Shown here piece after piece: positions 42,492 through 49,953 of a stretch of 64,000 nucleotides of DNA (positions are counted from its first letter, which is position 1; each line of letters opens with the position of its first letter). Source of the stretch: an uncultured Dysosmobacter sp. (GTDB lineage Bacteria; Bacillota; Clostridia; Oscillospirales; Oscillospiraceae); the NCBI GenBank assembly GCA_934590165.1, contig CAKTOO010000012.1, forward strand, positions 11,499 to 75,498, read 5' to 3'. The notes under the pieces were generated by a model. The model ran no database searches. It saw only the letters and a list, made by a program, of their open reading frames with translations, and was not told where the DNA came from. Made by a program: the position numbers and the translations under genes.

Positions 42492-42716
42492 ATGAAGTGT
42501 TCTTATTGCAATACCGAAATGGAAAAAGGAAAGCTTAGGAGCAGAGGCGGTGTGTATTTTCTTCCAGATGGCGAGAAAAGCCCAAAACTATATACCGAAC
42601 ATGAAATGAAGAAACACAATGCAGTGTATTTGCGACCGCATATGACTGAGTTTTTTCCTGAATATCCCACAGCATATCTTTGCAGAATGTGTTCGAGAAT
42701 TGTGATTGAATACTGA
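42492..42716 (+). CDS. Small zinc-ribbon protein (unknown function)
   Basis: A 74-residue protein with two Cys-x-x-Cys knuckles, CSYC near residue 3 and CRMC near residue 65, spaced as in a zinc ribbon. It resembles short Clostridia proteins that open MKC-x-x-C-x-x-E-M-x-x-G. GAGGAGG lies nine bases before the ATG. Its A+T-rich codons differ from neighbouring genes, in keeping with carriage on the surrounding insertion. No function can be assigned. Confidence 0.75.
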   Translation: MKCSYCNTEMEKGKLRSRGGVYFLPDGEKSPKLYTEHEMKKHNAVYLRPHMTEFFPEYPTAYLCRMCSRIVIEY

Positions 42717-42803
42717 TAAACAATTTCAATTTATTGAACAGGTCAAGGGCGCACTTCTATACACACTTCGGTGTATCGTGCAGTGCGTGGTTTTGACCAT
42801 ACC

Positions 42804-42918
42804 AAAGCCTCCCTTGTGCAAAAGGAGGTGGCACGGCGTAAACCGGTCGTCGCCGGCAAGGGAACAATCCCTCAGTCAGCCTAACGGCTGACAGCTCCCT
42901 TTACACAAGGGAGCCTTT
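42804..42918. repeat. MITE-like palindromic repeat
   Basis: Terminal inverted repeats of about 24 bases (AAAGCCTCCCTTGTGCAAAAG at left, related complement at right) enclose GTGGCACGG and TCAGCCTAACGGCTGACAG hairpins. The same kind of sequence is, to my memory, dispersed in Oscillospiraceae genomes; copy number cannot be checked here. It has no coding capacity. Confidence 0.6.
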
Positions 42919-42938
42919 CCTAAATCGATACCTTTTAC

Positions 42939-42976
42939 AAAAAATCCGACCTATGATCGTGACCATAGGTCGGATT
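42939..42976 (-). terminator. Terminator receiving the recR transcript, inside the insertion
   Basis: AATCCGACCTATG and complement (42943-42955 and 42964-42976), followed on the minus strand by TTTTTT (42939-42944). It is 50 bases past the recR stop. Confidence 0.75.
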
Positions 42977-43001
42977 AACTGTTTTACGAACACCCGCCTA
43001 A

Positions 43002-43020
43002 GGCTATGCCTCCTTTTTTA
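43002..43020 (-). repeat. Right half of the split inverted repeat
   Basis: GGCTATGCCTCCTTTTTTA, the exact complement of 42310-42328, five bases after the recR stop codon. Confidence 0.8.
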
Positions 43021-43025
43021 TGGGT

Positions 43026-43625
43026 TCAAATGTCCCGGCGGCCCTCCAGGGCCCGCATGAGGGTGGCGTCATCGGCAAACTCCAGGTGTCCTCCCACGGG
43101 GATGCCGTAGGCCAGCCGGGTCACCCGCACATCAAAGGGCTTCAGCAGCCGGGCGATGTACATAGCGGTGGCCTCGCCCTCCGTGTCCGGGTTGGTGGCC
43201 ATGATGACCTCCTGCACGCCGCCCTTGGCCACCCGCTCCACCAGAGACTTGATGGCCAGGTCATCGGGCCCCACGTGGTTCATGGGGGAGATGACGCCGT
43301 GGAGCACGTGGTAGCGGCCGTTGTACTCCCGGCTGCGCTCAATGGCCGCCACATCCCGGGGGTCCGCCACCACACAGATGGTGGAGCCGTCCCGCTTGGG
43401 GGAGGCGCAGATAGGACACAGGCCTCCGGCGGTGAAGTTCTGGCACACCGGGCAGCAGGTGACGCTGTGCTTGGCGTCCAGGATGGCGTCGGCAAACTCC
43501 CGGGCCTCCTCCTCGGGAAGGCCCAGCACGTAAAAGGCCAGGCGCTGGGCGGACTTGCCGCCGATGCCCGGCAGCCGGGCGAACTGCTCCACCAGCTTTT
43601 CCAGCGGTGCGGGAAAGTACTCCAT
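43026..43625 (-). CDS. recR: Recombination mediator protein RecR
   Basis: A 199-residue protein that helps load RecA at gaps and stalled forks. A helix-hairpin-helix (LARLPGIGGKSAQRLAF-like, residues 15-32) is followed by the zinc finger CCPVCQNFTAGGLCPIC and the Toprim domain (ICVVADPRDVAAIE, ATNPDTEGEATAMYI). Standard length. No dnaX neighbour is seen in this window. Confidence 0.97.
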   Translation of the reverse strand: MEYFPAPLEKLVEQFARLPGIGGKSAQRLAFYVLGLPEEEAREFADAILDAKHSVTCCPVCQNFTAGGLCPICASPKRDGSTICVVADPRDVAAIERSREYNGRYHVLHGVISPMNHVGPDDLAIKSLVERVAKGGVQEVIMATNPDTEGEATAMYIARLLKPFDVRVTRLAYGIPVGGHLEFADDATLMRALEGRRDI

Positions 43626-43770
43626 GCTTCGTTGCTCCTTTAATTGCCGCCTCCGGCAGGCAATTGAATTTCAATGATTTTTGGCAGGACATGCGCCTGT
43701 CAAAAATACTTTGACTCAGCCGCCCTGGGCGGCGTTCACCAGTGACCGATGTCACTGGTGGGGGGAATCT

Positions 43771-43796
43771 AAAGAGGGGACAAGGTCCCCTCTTTA
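43771..43796 (-). terminator. Weak terminator after the desulfhydrase gene
   Basis: AAAGAGGGGAC, loop AAG, complement; it overlaps the stop codon and the minus strand continues TTTAGATT. A second hairpin with CACCAGTGAC arms lies at about 43737-43760. Confidence 0.5.
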
Positions 43797-44750
43797 AGCT
43801 AGATCCATGGCGAACAGGGCCGCCGCGCCGCCGGTGTGGACGAACAAAATGTCGCCCCGGCCGCCGAGGCCGCCCTCTTGCAGCAGCTTCAGCATTCCGC
43901 TCCAGGCCTTGCCGGTGTAGACAGGGTCCAGCAAAATGCCCTCCAGCCGGGCCAACTCCTCGATGTACGGGGTGTCCTCCGGGTTGGGAATGGCATAGCC
44001 CTGCCCCACGTGGTAGACCATCCGGAAGTCGCCGGGGACCCGCTCCAAGCCGCAGCCCATCAGGTCCGCCGCGCCGGATGCCAGCTGGGGAACGATGTCC
44101 TCAAAGGGGTCCGTGTCCACGCCAATGCCCGTGAGCTGCACATGGGGCAGATACCGTCTGATACCCAGCAGCAGTCCGGCGGTGGTGCCGCCGGAGCCGG
44201 TGGCGGAGACGATATGGCCCAGGCCGGCACCATAATCCGGCAGCTGCTCCGCCATCTCCCGGACACAGTCCGCGTAGCCCAGAGCGCCCAGGGGCGTGGA
44301 GCCGCCCACGGGGATGTGGAAGGCCTTACGGCCTTCCTGTTCCAGCTCCTCACTGAGGCGGTCCATCTCGGCGTAAATATCCTCATAGCTGTCAGTATCC
44401 ACAAAGCGCACCTGAGCGCCGTAGATGTCGTTCAGAACCAGGTTGCCCTTATGCTCCGTGACGCCCCGCTTTTTCAGCAGCAGCACGCACTGCATACCCA
44501 GTCTCGCCGCGCAGGCGGCGGTGAGCATGGCGTGGTTGGACTGGGCGCCGCCGGTGGTAAACACCGTGTCGCAGCCCCGGGCCCGGGCCTCCGCCAGCAG
44601 GTACTCCAGCTTGCGGACCTTATTGCCGCCCAGGGCCACGCCGCACAGGTCGTCCCGCTTCACCCAGATGTCGCGGCCGTATTTGGCGCTGATGTTCTCC
44701 AGCTTATAAAGCGGCGTGGGGTACACGCCCAGATGTAACTTTTCCCGCAT
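43794..44750 (-). CDS. D-cysteine desulfhydrase/ACC deaminase family PLP enzyme
   Basis: A 318-residue fold-type II PLP enzyme. The PLP lysine is in LGGNKVRKLEYLL near residue 47, TTGGAQSNHAMLTAACAARLGM follows, and the phosphate loop is ATGSGGTTAGLLLG. Length and motifs fit DcyD, which releases H2S, pyruvate and ammonia from D-cysteine; ACC deaminase is a close alternative. ATG at 44750 has AGGGGGTGA upstream, which includes the rpe stop, so it is coupled to rpe. Confidence 0.82.
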   Translation of the reverse strand: MREKLHLGVYPTPLYKLENISAKYGRDIWVKRDDLCGVALGGNKVRKLEYLLAEARARGCDTVFTTGGAQSNHAMLTAACAARLGMQCVLLLKKRGVTEHKGNLVLNDIYGAQVRFVDTDSYEDIYAEMDRLSEELEQEGRKAFHIPVGGSTPLGALGYADCVREMAEQLPDYGAGLGHIVSATGSGGTTAGLLLGIRRYLPHVQLTGIGVDTDPFEDIVPQLASGAADLMGCGLERVPGDFRMVYHVGQGYAIPNPEDTPYIEELARLEGILLDPVYTGKAWSGMLKLLQEGGLGGRGDILFVHTGGAAALFAMDLA

Positions 44751-44755
44751 CCGGT

Positions 44756-45400
44756 TCACCCCCTCAGCTCCGCAATGCGGGCGGGGATGTCCGCCGCCTT
44801 GTACACAGCGCTGCCCGCCACCAGCACGTTGGCGCCGGCGTCAATGCAGGTGCGGCAGGTGTCCGGAGCCACGCCGCCGTCCACTTCCAGCTCGCAGGCG
44901 GGATTCTTCTCGTCGATGTAGCCCCGGATGGCGGTCACCTTGGGCATCATGTCCGCCATGAATTTCTGGCCGCCAAAGCCGGGCTCCACAGTCATGACCA
45001 AGATAAGCTCCACCTTTTCCACATAGGGCAGCACCGCCTCGGCGGGGGTGCCGGGCTTCAGGACCACGCCGGCCTTCTTGCCCTTGGCATGGATCTTGTC
45101 GATGGCGGCGTGGATGTTCTCCGCCGTGTCGGATTCCAGATGCACCGTCACCAGATCGGCGCCGGCGTCACAGAACTGCTCCACATACCGCACCGGCTCC
45201 ACGATCATCAGGTGCACGTCCAAAAACATGTCCGTCACCTTCCGGATGGACTGGACCACAGGGATGCCGATAGAGATGTTGGGCACGAACACGCCGTCCA
45301 TCACGTCCACATGGACGTAGTCGGCGTCGGCGATGCGATGGATATCCCGCTCCAGATTCGCAAAATCAGCGGAGAGGATAGACGGTGCGATTTTGACCAT
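44756..45400 (-). CDS. rpe: Ribulose-phosphate 3-epimerase
   Basis: A 214-residue TIM barrel of the pentose phosphate pathway. APSILSADFANL opens it, HVDVMDGVFVPN and VHLMIVEP carry metal and catalytic residues, and MTVEPGFGGQKF and EVDGGVAPDT complete the site. ATG at 45400 follows GAGGAGC. It is upstream of the D-cysteine desulfhydrase-like gene and probably co-transcribed. Confidence 0.96.
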   Translation of the reverse strand: MVKIAPSILSADFANLERDIHRIADADYVHVDVMDGVFVPNISIGIPVVQSIRKVTDMFLDVHLMIVEPVRYVEQFCDAGADLVTVHLESDTAENIHAAIDKIHAKGKKAGVVLKPGTPAEAVLPYVEKVELILVMTVEPGFGGQKFMADMMPKVTAIRGYIDEKNPACELEVDGGVAPDTCRTCIDAGANVLVAGSAVYKAADIPARIAELRG

Positions 45401-45738
45401 AAAAAGCTCCTCTTTTCTGTCAGTGCGGCGCAAACAGGACTCTTGCGGCAAACAGGCGGAAGTGGCGGCGGCCGCCGCCCCCGCATAGGATGGCGCAAGC
45501 GGCTGGGCGTTCCCCCTGTTCCCCGCAGCGTCCGCCCCCGGGCCGGGGCGCCGCCGCTTTTTTTAATAGGGAGCCGGTAGGTCCGCCCGCCGGCTCCCAT
45601 TTGATTGCCATTAGTGTACCAAACTCCCGTTTCAAAAGCAACCGCCCTCCTTCCGGAAATTATTTTTATTTTGTTGCAAATGCCACTTGCATCATTAAAA
45701 TATCATGATATTCTAATATTGAAATTTAAAAGAGGACG
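45401..45738. other. GC-rich leader of rpe and divergent arsR promoter region
   Basis: This 338-base gap holds two GC-rich hairpins (around 45465 and 45571-45599) that I cannot assign to a known RNA. On the arsR side TTGCAT and TATTCT are 16 bases apart, with a perfect 14-base palindrome AATATCATGATATT (45699-45712) over the -10 region, a likely ArsR operator. Confidence 0.45.
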
Positions 45739-45747
45739 GTGAGACCC

Positions 45748-46047
45748 GTGGAAAACCGGATAGACTATACCGCGAAGGCATCGCTGCTGAAGGCCCTGTC
45801 CAATCCCGTGCGCCTTCAGATCGTCCACAGCCTGCTGCGCAGCGGCTGTCACAACGTCTCCTGTATGGAGCAAAACATCGGTATGTCCCAGTCCTGCATC
45901 TCCCAGCACCTGCAAAAGCTGCGCGCCGCCGGCGTGGTGACCGCCCGCCGCAGCGGCAACGAAGTTTATTATTCCGCCGCCTCCCTGGAGGTGGCAGCGC
46001 TGGTGGCCTCTTTATTCGGAGAGGAGGCGGGCAACTATGTCCTTTGA
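45748..46047 (+). CDS. ArsR-family repressor with three cysteines
   Basis: A 99-residue winged-helix regulator (LKALSNPVRLQIVHSLL, MSQSCISQHLQKLRAAGVV). Cys34, Cys39 and Cys50 lie in and next to the DNA-binding region, a placement seen in metal- or thiol-sensing ArsR proteins. GTG starts at 45748 or 45739 are both possible; GGTGAG fits 45748. The stop overlaps the reductase start by 11 bases. Its operon with a thioredoxin reductase-like gene and thioredoxin suggests redox or sulfide sensing. Confidence 0.85.
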   Translation: MENRIDYTAKASLLKALSNPVRLQIVHSLLRSGCHNVSCMEQNIGMSQSCISQHLQKLRAAGVVTARRSGNEVYYSAASLEVAALVASLFGEEAGNYVL

Positions 46048-46858
46048 GATCCTGGTGATCGGCGGCGGACCCGCGGGCCTTTCCGCGGCCCTGAACGCCC
46101 ACGCCCGGGGCCGGAGCGCTCTGGTGGTCTCCAACCCGCCGGAGGAAAACCCCCTGTGGAAGGCGGGGCGGGTGGACAACTACCCAGGGCTTCCCGGCAT
46201 CTCCGGCAGGGCTATGCTCTCGGCCATGCGCCGCCAGGCAGAGGAGGCCGGCGTGGAATTTGTCACCGGCCGGGTCCTCAGCGCCCTTCCCATGATGGGC
46301 AGCTGGTTCGTCAGCGTGGGCCAGGAGATGTACAACGCCAGGGCCGTGGTGCTGGCCACCGGCGTGGCCCGGGGGAAAAAGTTCCCCGGTGAGGCGGAGT
46401 TCCTGGGCCGGGGCGTCAGCTACTGCGCCACCTGCGACGGGATGCTGTACCGGGACCGGCCGGTGGCGGTGGTGGGCTTTTCCGACTCCGCCCGGCGGGA
46501 GGCGGACTTTCTGCGAAGCATCGGCTGCGCCGTCACCTACTTTGACCGGCCGAAGCGCTGTGTCATTCAGGGCGGTCAGACGGTGGAGTCCATTACCTGC
46601 GATGGGCAAAGCGCCGCCGTGGACGCGGTATTCCTGCTGCGGCCCACCATGGCGCCCACGGACCTGTTTCAGGGGCTGGCGGCGGAAAACGGCTATGTGA
46701 CGGTGGACCGCCGCATGTCCACCAACCTGCCGGGCCTGTTCGCCGCGGGAGACTGCACCGGCGGTCCCCTTCAAGTGGCCAAGGCGGTAGGGGAGGGCCT
46801 CATCGCCGGCCAAAGCGCCGCCGCGTTTTTGACCGCGGCGGAACAAAAACAAGCGTGA
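46037..46858 (+). CDS. Thioredoxin reductase-like flavoprotein without NADPH motifs
   Basis: A 273-residue FAD protein. FAD motif VIGGGPAGLSAALNAH is at the N terminus, the redox disulfide YCATCDGML near residue 133, and the C-terminal FAD motif NLPGLFAAGDCTGGPLQ. It is shorter than standard TrxB (about 310). The NADPH Rossmann motif, normally VVGGGNSAxEEA, reads VVGFSDSARREA, and the HRR phosphate clamp is replaced (FDRPKR). Ferredoxin-dependent flavin thioredoxin reductases of Clostridia lack the same motifs, so an electron donor other than NADPH is likely. Confidence 0.85.
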   Translation: MSFEILVIGGGPAGLSAALNAHARGRSALVVSNPPEENPLWKAGRVDNYPGLPGISGRAMLSAMRRQAEEAGVEFVTGRVLSALPMMGSWFVSVGQEMYNARAVVLATGVARGKKFPGEAEFLGRGVSYCATCDGMLYRDRPVAVVGFSDSARREADFLRSIGCAVTYFDRPKRCVIQGGQTVESITCDGQSAAVDAVFLLRPTMAPTDLFQGLAAENGYVTVDRRMSTNLPGLFAAGDCTGGPLQVAKAVGEGLIAGQSAAAFLTAAEQKQA

Positions 46859-46897
46859 ACAACTTTAAAATTCAAGATATGTAAAGGAGATATCACA

Positions 46898-47215
46898 ATG
46901 GCAGTCAAACATTTGAAAACGGAGGAATTTGTCGCCGCCGTGGACGCGGCTCCCCTGGCAATGGTGGATTTCTGGGCCTCCTGGTGCGGTCCCTGCAAAA
47001 TGCTCTCCCCGGTCATTGAGGCCATCGGCGAACAGTTCGACGGCAAAGTCCTGGTGGGCAAGGTCAACGTGGACGAGGAGCCGGCCCTGGCCGCCCAGTT
47101 CGGCGTCATGAGCATTCCCACGGTGGTGTTTTTGAAAAACGGCCGGGAATTCGACCGGAAGGTGGGCGTCATGCCCCCGGACGCCTTTACCTCCGTTCTG
47201 GAGAAGAACCTGTAA
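46898..47215 (+). CDS. trxA: Thioredoxin
   Basis: A 105-residue thioredoxin with the active site WCGPCK (FWASWCGPCKML, residues 28-39) and cis-Pro in SIPTVVF. It is 39 bases after the reductase and is its expected substrate. AAGGAGA precedes the ATG. Confidence 0.96.
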   Translation: MAVKHLKTEEFVAAVDAAPLAMVDFWASWCGPCKMLSPVIEAIGEQFDGKVLVGKVNVDEEPALAAQFGVMSIPTVVFLKNGREFDRKVGVMPPDAFTSVLEKNL

Positions 47216-47222
47216 ACAAGTG

Positions 47223-47253
47223 AAGCCGCCTGTCCCGCTGGGACAGGCGGCTT
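47223..47253 (+). terminator. Terminator of the arsR-reductase-thioredoxin operon
   Basis: AAGCCGCCTGTCCC and complement with a GCT loop, then TCTTCTTT. It begins eight bases after the thioredoxin stop. Confidence 0.8.
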
Positions 47254-47267
47254 TCTTCTTTCCGCGC

Positions 47268-47305
47268 AAAACCGCGGGACACCGGTTGGTGCCCCGCGGT
47301 TTTTT
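47268..47305. terminator. Second, bidirectional terminator (thiolase side)
   Basis: AAAACCGCGGG and CCCGCGGTTTTTT flank a loop of about 14 bases; on the minus strand it lies 24 bases after the thiolase stop and exits into TTTT. Confidence 0.7.
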
Positions 47306-47328
47306 ATGTGCTTATGCGGCTGAACAGA

Positions 47329-48585
47329 TCAGCACTTCTCGAAGACGGTGGCAACGCCCATGCCGCCGCCGATGCACAGAGTGGCCAGGCCCTTCTTGGC
47401 CTCGGGACGCTTCTGCATCTCGTGCAGCAGGGTGACGATGATACGGGCACCGGAAGCGCCGACGGGGTGGCCCAGAGAGATGGCGCCGCCGTTGACGTTG
47501 ACCTTGCTCATATCGAAGTGCAGCTCACGGGCCACGGCAATGGACTGAGCGGCGAACGCCTCATTGGCCTCCACCAGGTCAATGTCCTCGATGGTGACGC
47601 CGGCCTTCTTCATAGCGGCGCGGGAAGCGGGCACGGGGCCGACGCCCATGATCTTGGGATCGACGCCGCCCTGGCCCCAGCCGATCAGCTTGGCCATGGG
47701 CTTCAGGCCGTACTTCTCCACAGCCTCGCCGGAAGCCAGCACGATGGCGGCAGCGCCGTCGTTGATGCCGGAGGCGTTGGCGGCAGTGACGCGCTGGGTG
47801 CCCTTGTCCTCGGCGTCCTGATCGCCGGTGACCTCAAAGGTGTGCACGACCTGGGGGTTGGGAGACTCGGGACCCACGGGGAAGGCGCCGCGCAGCTTGG
47901 CAATGCCCTCGGCGGTGACGCCGGCCTTGGGGAACTCGTCCTTCTTGAACTCCACGATCTCCTTCTTGACCTTCACGGGCACGGGGACGATCTCATCGTC
48001 GAACTTGCCGGCGGCCTGAGCAGCCTCGGTCTTCTGCTGGGAAGCGGCGGCGAACTCGTCCTGCTCCTTGCGGGTGATGCCCCAGATGTCGTTGATGTTC
48101 TCGGCGGTGGTGCCCATGTGATAGTTGTTGAACGCATCCCACAGGCCGTCCTTGATCATCTCGTCCACCAGCTTCTTGTCACCCATGCGGGCGCCCCAGC
48201 GGGCGTCGGGAGCGGTGAAGGGCGCAGCGCTCATATTCTCAGTGCCGCCGCAGACGACCACATCGGCGTCGCCGGCCAGGATGGAGCGGGCACCCTCGAT
48301 GACGGACTTCATGCCAGAGCCGCAGACCATGCCGACGGTGTAGGCGGGCACGGAATAGGGGATGCCGGCCTTGATGGAGACCTGGCGGGCAACATTCTGG
48401 CCCAGGCCAGCGGTCAGGATGCAGCCGAACATGACCTCATCCACCTGCTCAGGCTTTACGCCGGCGCGGTTCAGGGCCTCCTTGACGACGATGGCACCCA
48501 GCTCGGGAGCGGGGGTGTTCTTCAGAGAGCCGCCAAAGGAACCGATCGCGGTTCTGCAGCAATTCACGACATAGAGCTCTTTCAT
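47329..48585 (-). CDS. Acetyl-CoA acetyltransferase (thiolase)
   Basis: A 418-residue biosynthetic-type thiolase that condenses two acetyl-CoA to acetoacetyl-CoA, the first step toward butyrate. The nucleophilic Cys is in VGMVCGSGMKSV (about residue 88), with NVNGGAISLGHPVGASGARI and LCIGGGMGVA supplying His and the second Cys. It is some 25 residues longer than usual, mostly in the region around residues 220-270. Promoter and Rex-like sites lie upstream. The rest of the butyrate pathway is not here. Confidence 0.94.
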   Translation of the reverse strand: MKELYVVNCCRTAIGSFGGSLKNTPAPELGAIVVKEALNRAGVKPEQVDEVMFGCILTAGLGQNVARQVSIKAGIPYSVPAYTVGMVCGSGMKSVIEGARSILAGDADVVVCGGTENMSAAPFTAPDARWGARMGDKKLVDEMIKDGLWDAFNNYHMGTTAENINDIWGITRKEQDEFAAASQQKTEAAQAAGKFDDEIVPVPVKVKKEIVEFKKDEFPKAGVTAEGIAKLRGAFPVGPESPNPQVVHTFEVTGDQDAEDKGTQRVTAANASGINDGAAAIVLASGEAVEKYGLKPMAKLIGWGQGGVDPKIMGVGPVPASRAAMKKAGVTIEDIDLVEANEAFAAQSIAVARELHFDMSKVNVNGGAISLGHPVGASGARIIVTLLHEMQKRPEAKKGLATLCIGGGMGVATVFEKC

Positions 48586-48753
48586 GATAGTCCTCCGTTT
48601 TTTAAAAATTTTGTTTTGGAAGCGGTGCGGGCGCCTGCCGGCGGCCGCCGCAATTGCTAACCGGTGATTCTCGCGGAAGAAAGGTTTGTCAAACTTTAAA
48701 CAGGATTGCTAAATTTTTGACAAATCAGTAGATACCTAACCACCGCAATTTTG

Positions 48754-48782
48754 ATTATAGTGAGTTTCTCTTCCTCCGTCAA
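48754..48782 (-). promoter_or_regulatory. Thiolase promoter
   Basis: TTGACG (48777-48782) and TATAAT (48754-48759) on the minus strand, 17 bases apart, giving a leader of about 160 bases. Confidence 0.75.
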
Positions 48783-48808
48783 TGGGAAACTGTGGCAGAT
48801 TTGAATTT

Positions 48809-48826
48809 TTGTTAAATCTTTGACAA
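48809..48826. promoter_or_regulatory. Rex-like operator upstream of the thiolase promoter
   Basis: TTGTTAA-ATCT-TTGACAA matches the clostridial Rex consensus TTGTTAA-n4-TTAACAA with one mismatch. A weaker copy, TTGTCAA-ACTT-TAAACAG, is in the leader at 48686-48703. Rex (NADH/NAD+ sensor) control is inferred. Confidence 0.45.
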
Positions 48827-48827
48827 A

Positions 48828-48868
48828 ACAAGGCTGGTTTTCGTCAAGTTGACGAAAACCAGCCTTGT
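48828..48868 (-). terminator. Terminator after the PrsA-like gene
   Basis: Twenty-base perfect arms beginning ACAAGGCTGG around a one-base centre; the minus strand exits into TTTTG. It touches the stop of the lipoprotein gene. Confidence 0.7.
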
Positions 48869-48869
48869 A

Positions 48870-49901
48870 TCAGCTTTCTCCGCTTTCCGGCGCTGTTTGT
48901 TTCTGTCCCAAACCGGTGCGGAAGGCGGCTATATTCAGCGTTTCATAAGTCTCCGTGGTCTGAAGCGGGGCCTCGTCCGCCGCCGTTTGCAGCTGCTGGT
49001 CCAGCAGGTCCTGCCGCACCGCCTCCGTGTCATCCGGCAGGCGTAGCAAAATGGCCCATCCGGTCTCTGTCTCCACAATGCCGCTGAGCTGCCCCTCCGC
49101 CAGGGCGGCTACTGCTGCCGCCAGCCCCTCCGACAGCATTCCGTCCGTTGGCAGCAGGGTCTTGGGGTAGCCTTCCGGTCCCCCGGCTGCGGTGCGCAGG
49201 GCGGCAAAGTCCGCCGCAAGGCTCTGGCTGCCGTTCAGCTTCGCAAAGGCCTCCGCCGCCAGGGCTTCCCCGTTTTCACCGGAAAAGGTCAAAAGGTCCG
49301 CCGTGACATAGCCCTGCTGGCGAAAAAACGATGTCAGCTCCGCCTCCCCGGCCCGCAGGCCGCTGTCCTCATCCGCCGCCAGGGCACACAGGTGCAGGTA
49401 CAAATAGTGGTCCTCCGCGATTCTTTCCGCCGCGGAGCGGTCCAGCCCCTGCTCCGCCAGCCGGGCGAGATACGCCTCCTCACCGCCGGCGGCAGCGGCC
49501 TTTTCCGCCCAGTCGGCCTCCATGGCGGAGCGGTCCTCCTCTGTCAAAACGCAGCCGTACCGCTCCGCCCAGGACTCCACCGTGGCGTACAGGGCAGCGC
49601 TGCGGAGGGCCTGGGACTTGGCGTAGTCCCCCAGGGTGCCGTTCTCCAGCGGCGCCGACCAGTTCAGGGCGATACCGGCGGACCGGTAATAGTCCTGGAT
49701 CTCGTCACAGACCACCGTCAGCCAGTACTGGTACTGTCCGGCGGTGACCTCCCGGCCGTCCACGGCGGCCACAACGGCGTCCGCCTCCAGTCCGGCGGCA
49801 GACGCCAAGCGGCCGCTCTCCGGCGGTGTCTGCGCCTCTTTCTTTCCACAGGCGCTCAGCAGCAGACAGATGAGCAGCAGGGGCAGGATGGTTCGTCTCA
49901 T
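48870..49901 (-). CDS. PrsA/SurA-like foldase lipoprotein
   Basis: A 343-residue secreted lipoprotein with signal peptide and lipobox LLLSAC (Cys18). An N-terminal SurA_N-like helical part follows (VAAVDGREVTAGQYQYWL), and a weak parvulin-like region near residues 205-300 (GYPKTLLPTDGMLSEGLAAAV, GQLSGIVETETGWAILLRL). It probably assists folding of exported proteins outside the membrane. It follows mfd with 52 bases between them. Peptidyl-prolyl isomerase activity is uncertain because the domain is divergent. Confidence 0.8.
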   Translation of the reverse strand: MRRTILPLLLICLLLSACGKKEAQTPPESGRLASAAGLEADAVVAAVDGREVTAGQYQYWLTVVCDEIQDYYRSAGIALNWSAPLENGTLGDYAKSQALRSAALYATVESWAERYGCVLTEEDRSAMEADWAEKAAAAGGEEAYLARLAEQGLDRSAAERIAEDHYLYLHLCALAADEDSGLRAGEAELTSFFRQQGYVTADLLTFSGENGEALAAEAFAKLNGSQSLAADFAALRTAAGGPEGYPKTLLPTDGMLSEGLAAAVAALAEGQLSGIVETETGWAILLRLPDDTEAVRQDLLDQQLQTAADEAPLQTTETYETLNIAAFRTGLGQKQTAPESGES

Positions 49902-49953
49902 GGCATTCAGGCTCCTTCACGGGATGTCCCATCCTATGCGGCCCAGCCGGATT

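Larger units (their letters stand above)
42329..43001. mobile_element. 673-base non-autonomous insertion with imperfect terminal repeats
   Basis: The element lies inside the loop of the split hairpin. Its ends are related: CGGGCGGTGGTCATAAAAC on the left, and GGCGGGTGTTCGTAAAAC on the right after complementing. It is AT-richer than its neighbours and has no transposase. It contains a terminator facing MocR (42358-42386), a small zinc-ribbon gene, a 115-base palindromic repeat (42804-42918) and a terminator facing recR (42939-42976). I infer an inserted element; direct target duplications are not evident. Confidence 0.6.

Noticed and set aside
43015..43040. GGTTCAAAT-like string suggesting a tRNA T-loop
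   Set aside because: It is the end of recR; there is no acceptor stem, anticodon arm or D-arm around it.
45401..45600. Possible structured RNA (for example SRP RNA) in the GC-rich gap
   Set aside because: Hairpins are present but none of the conserved SRP, RNase P or T-box sequences can be found.
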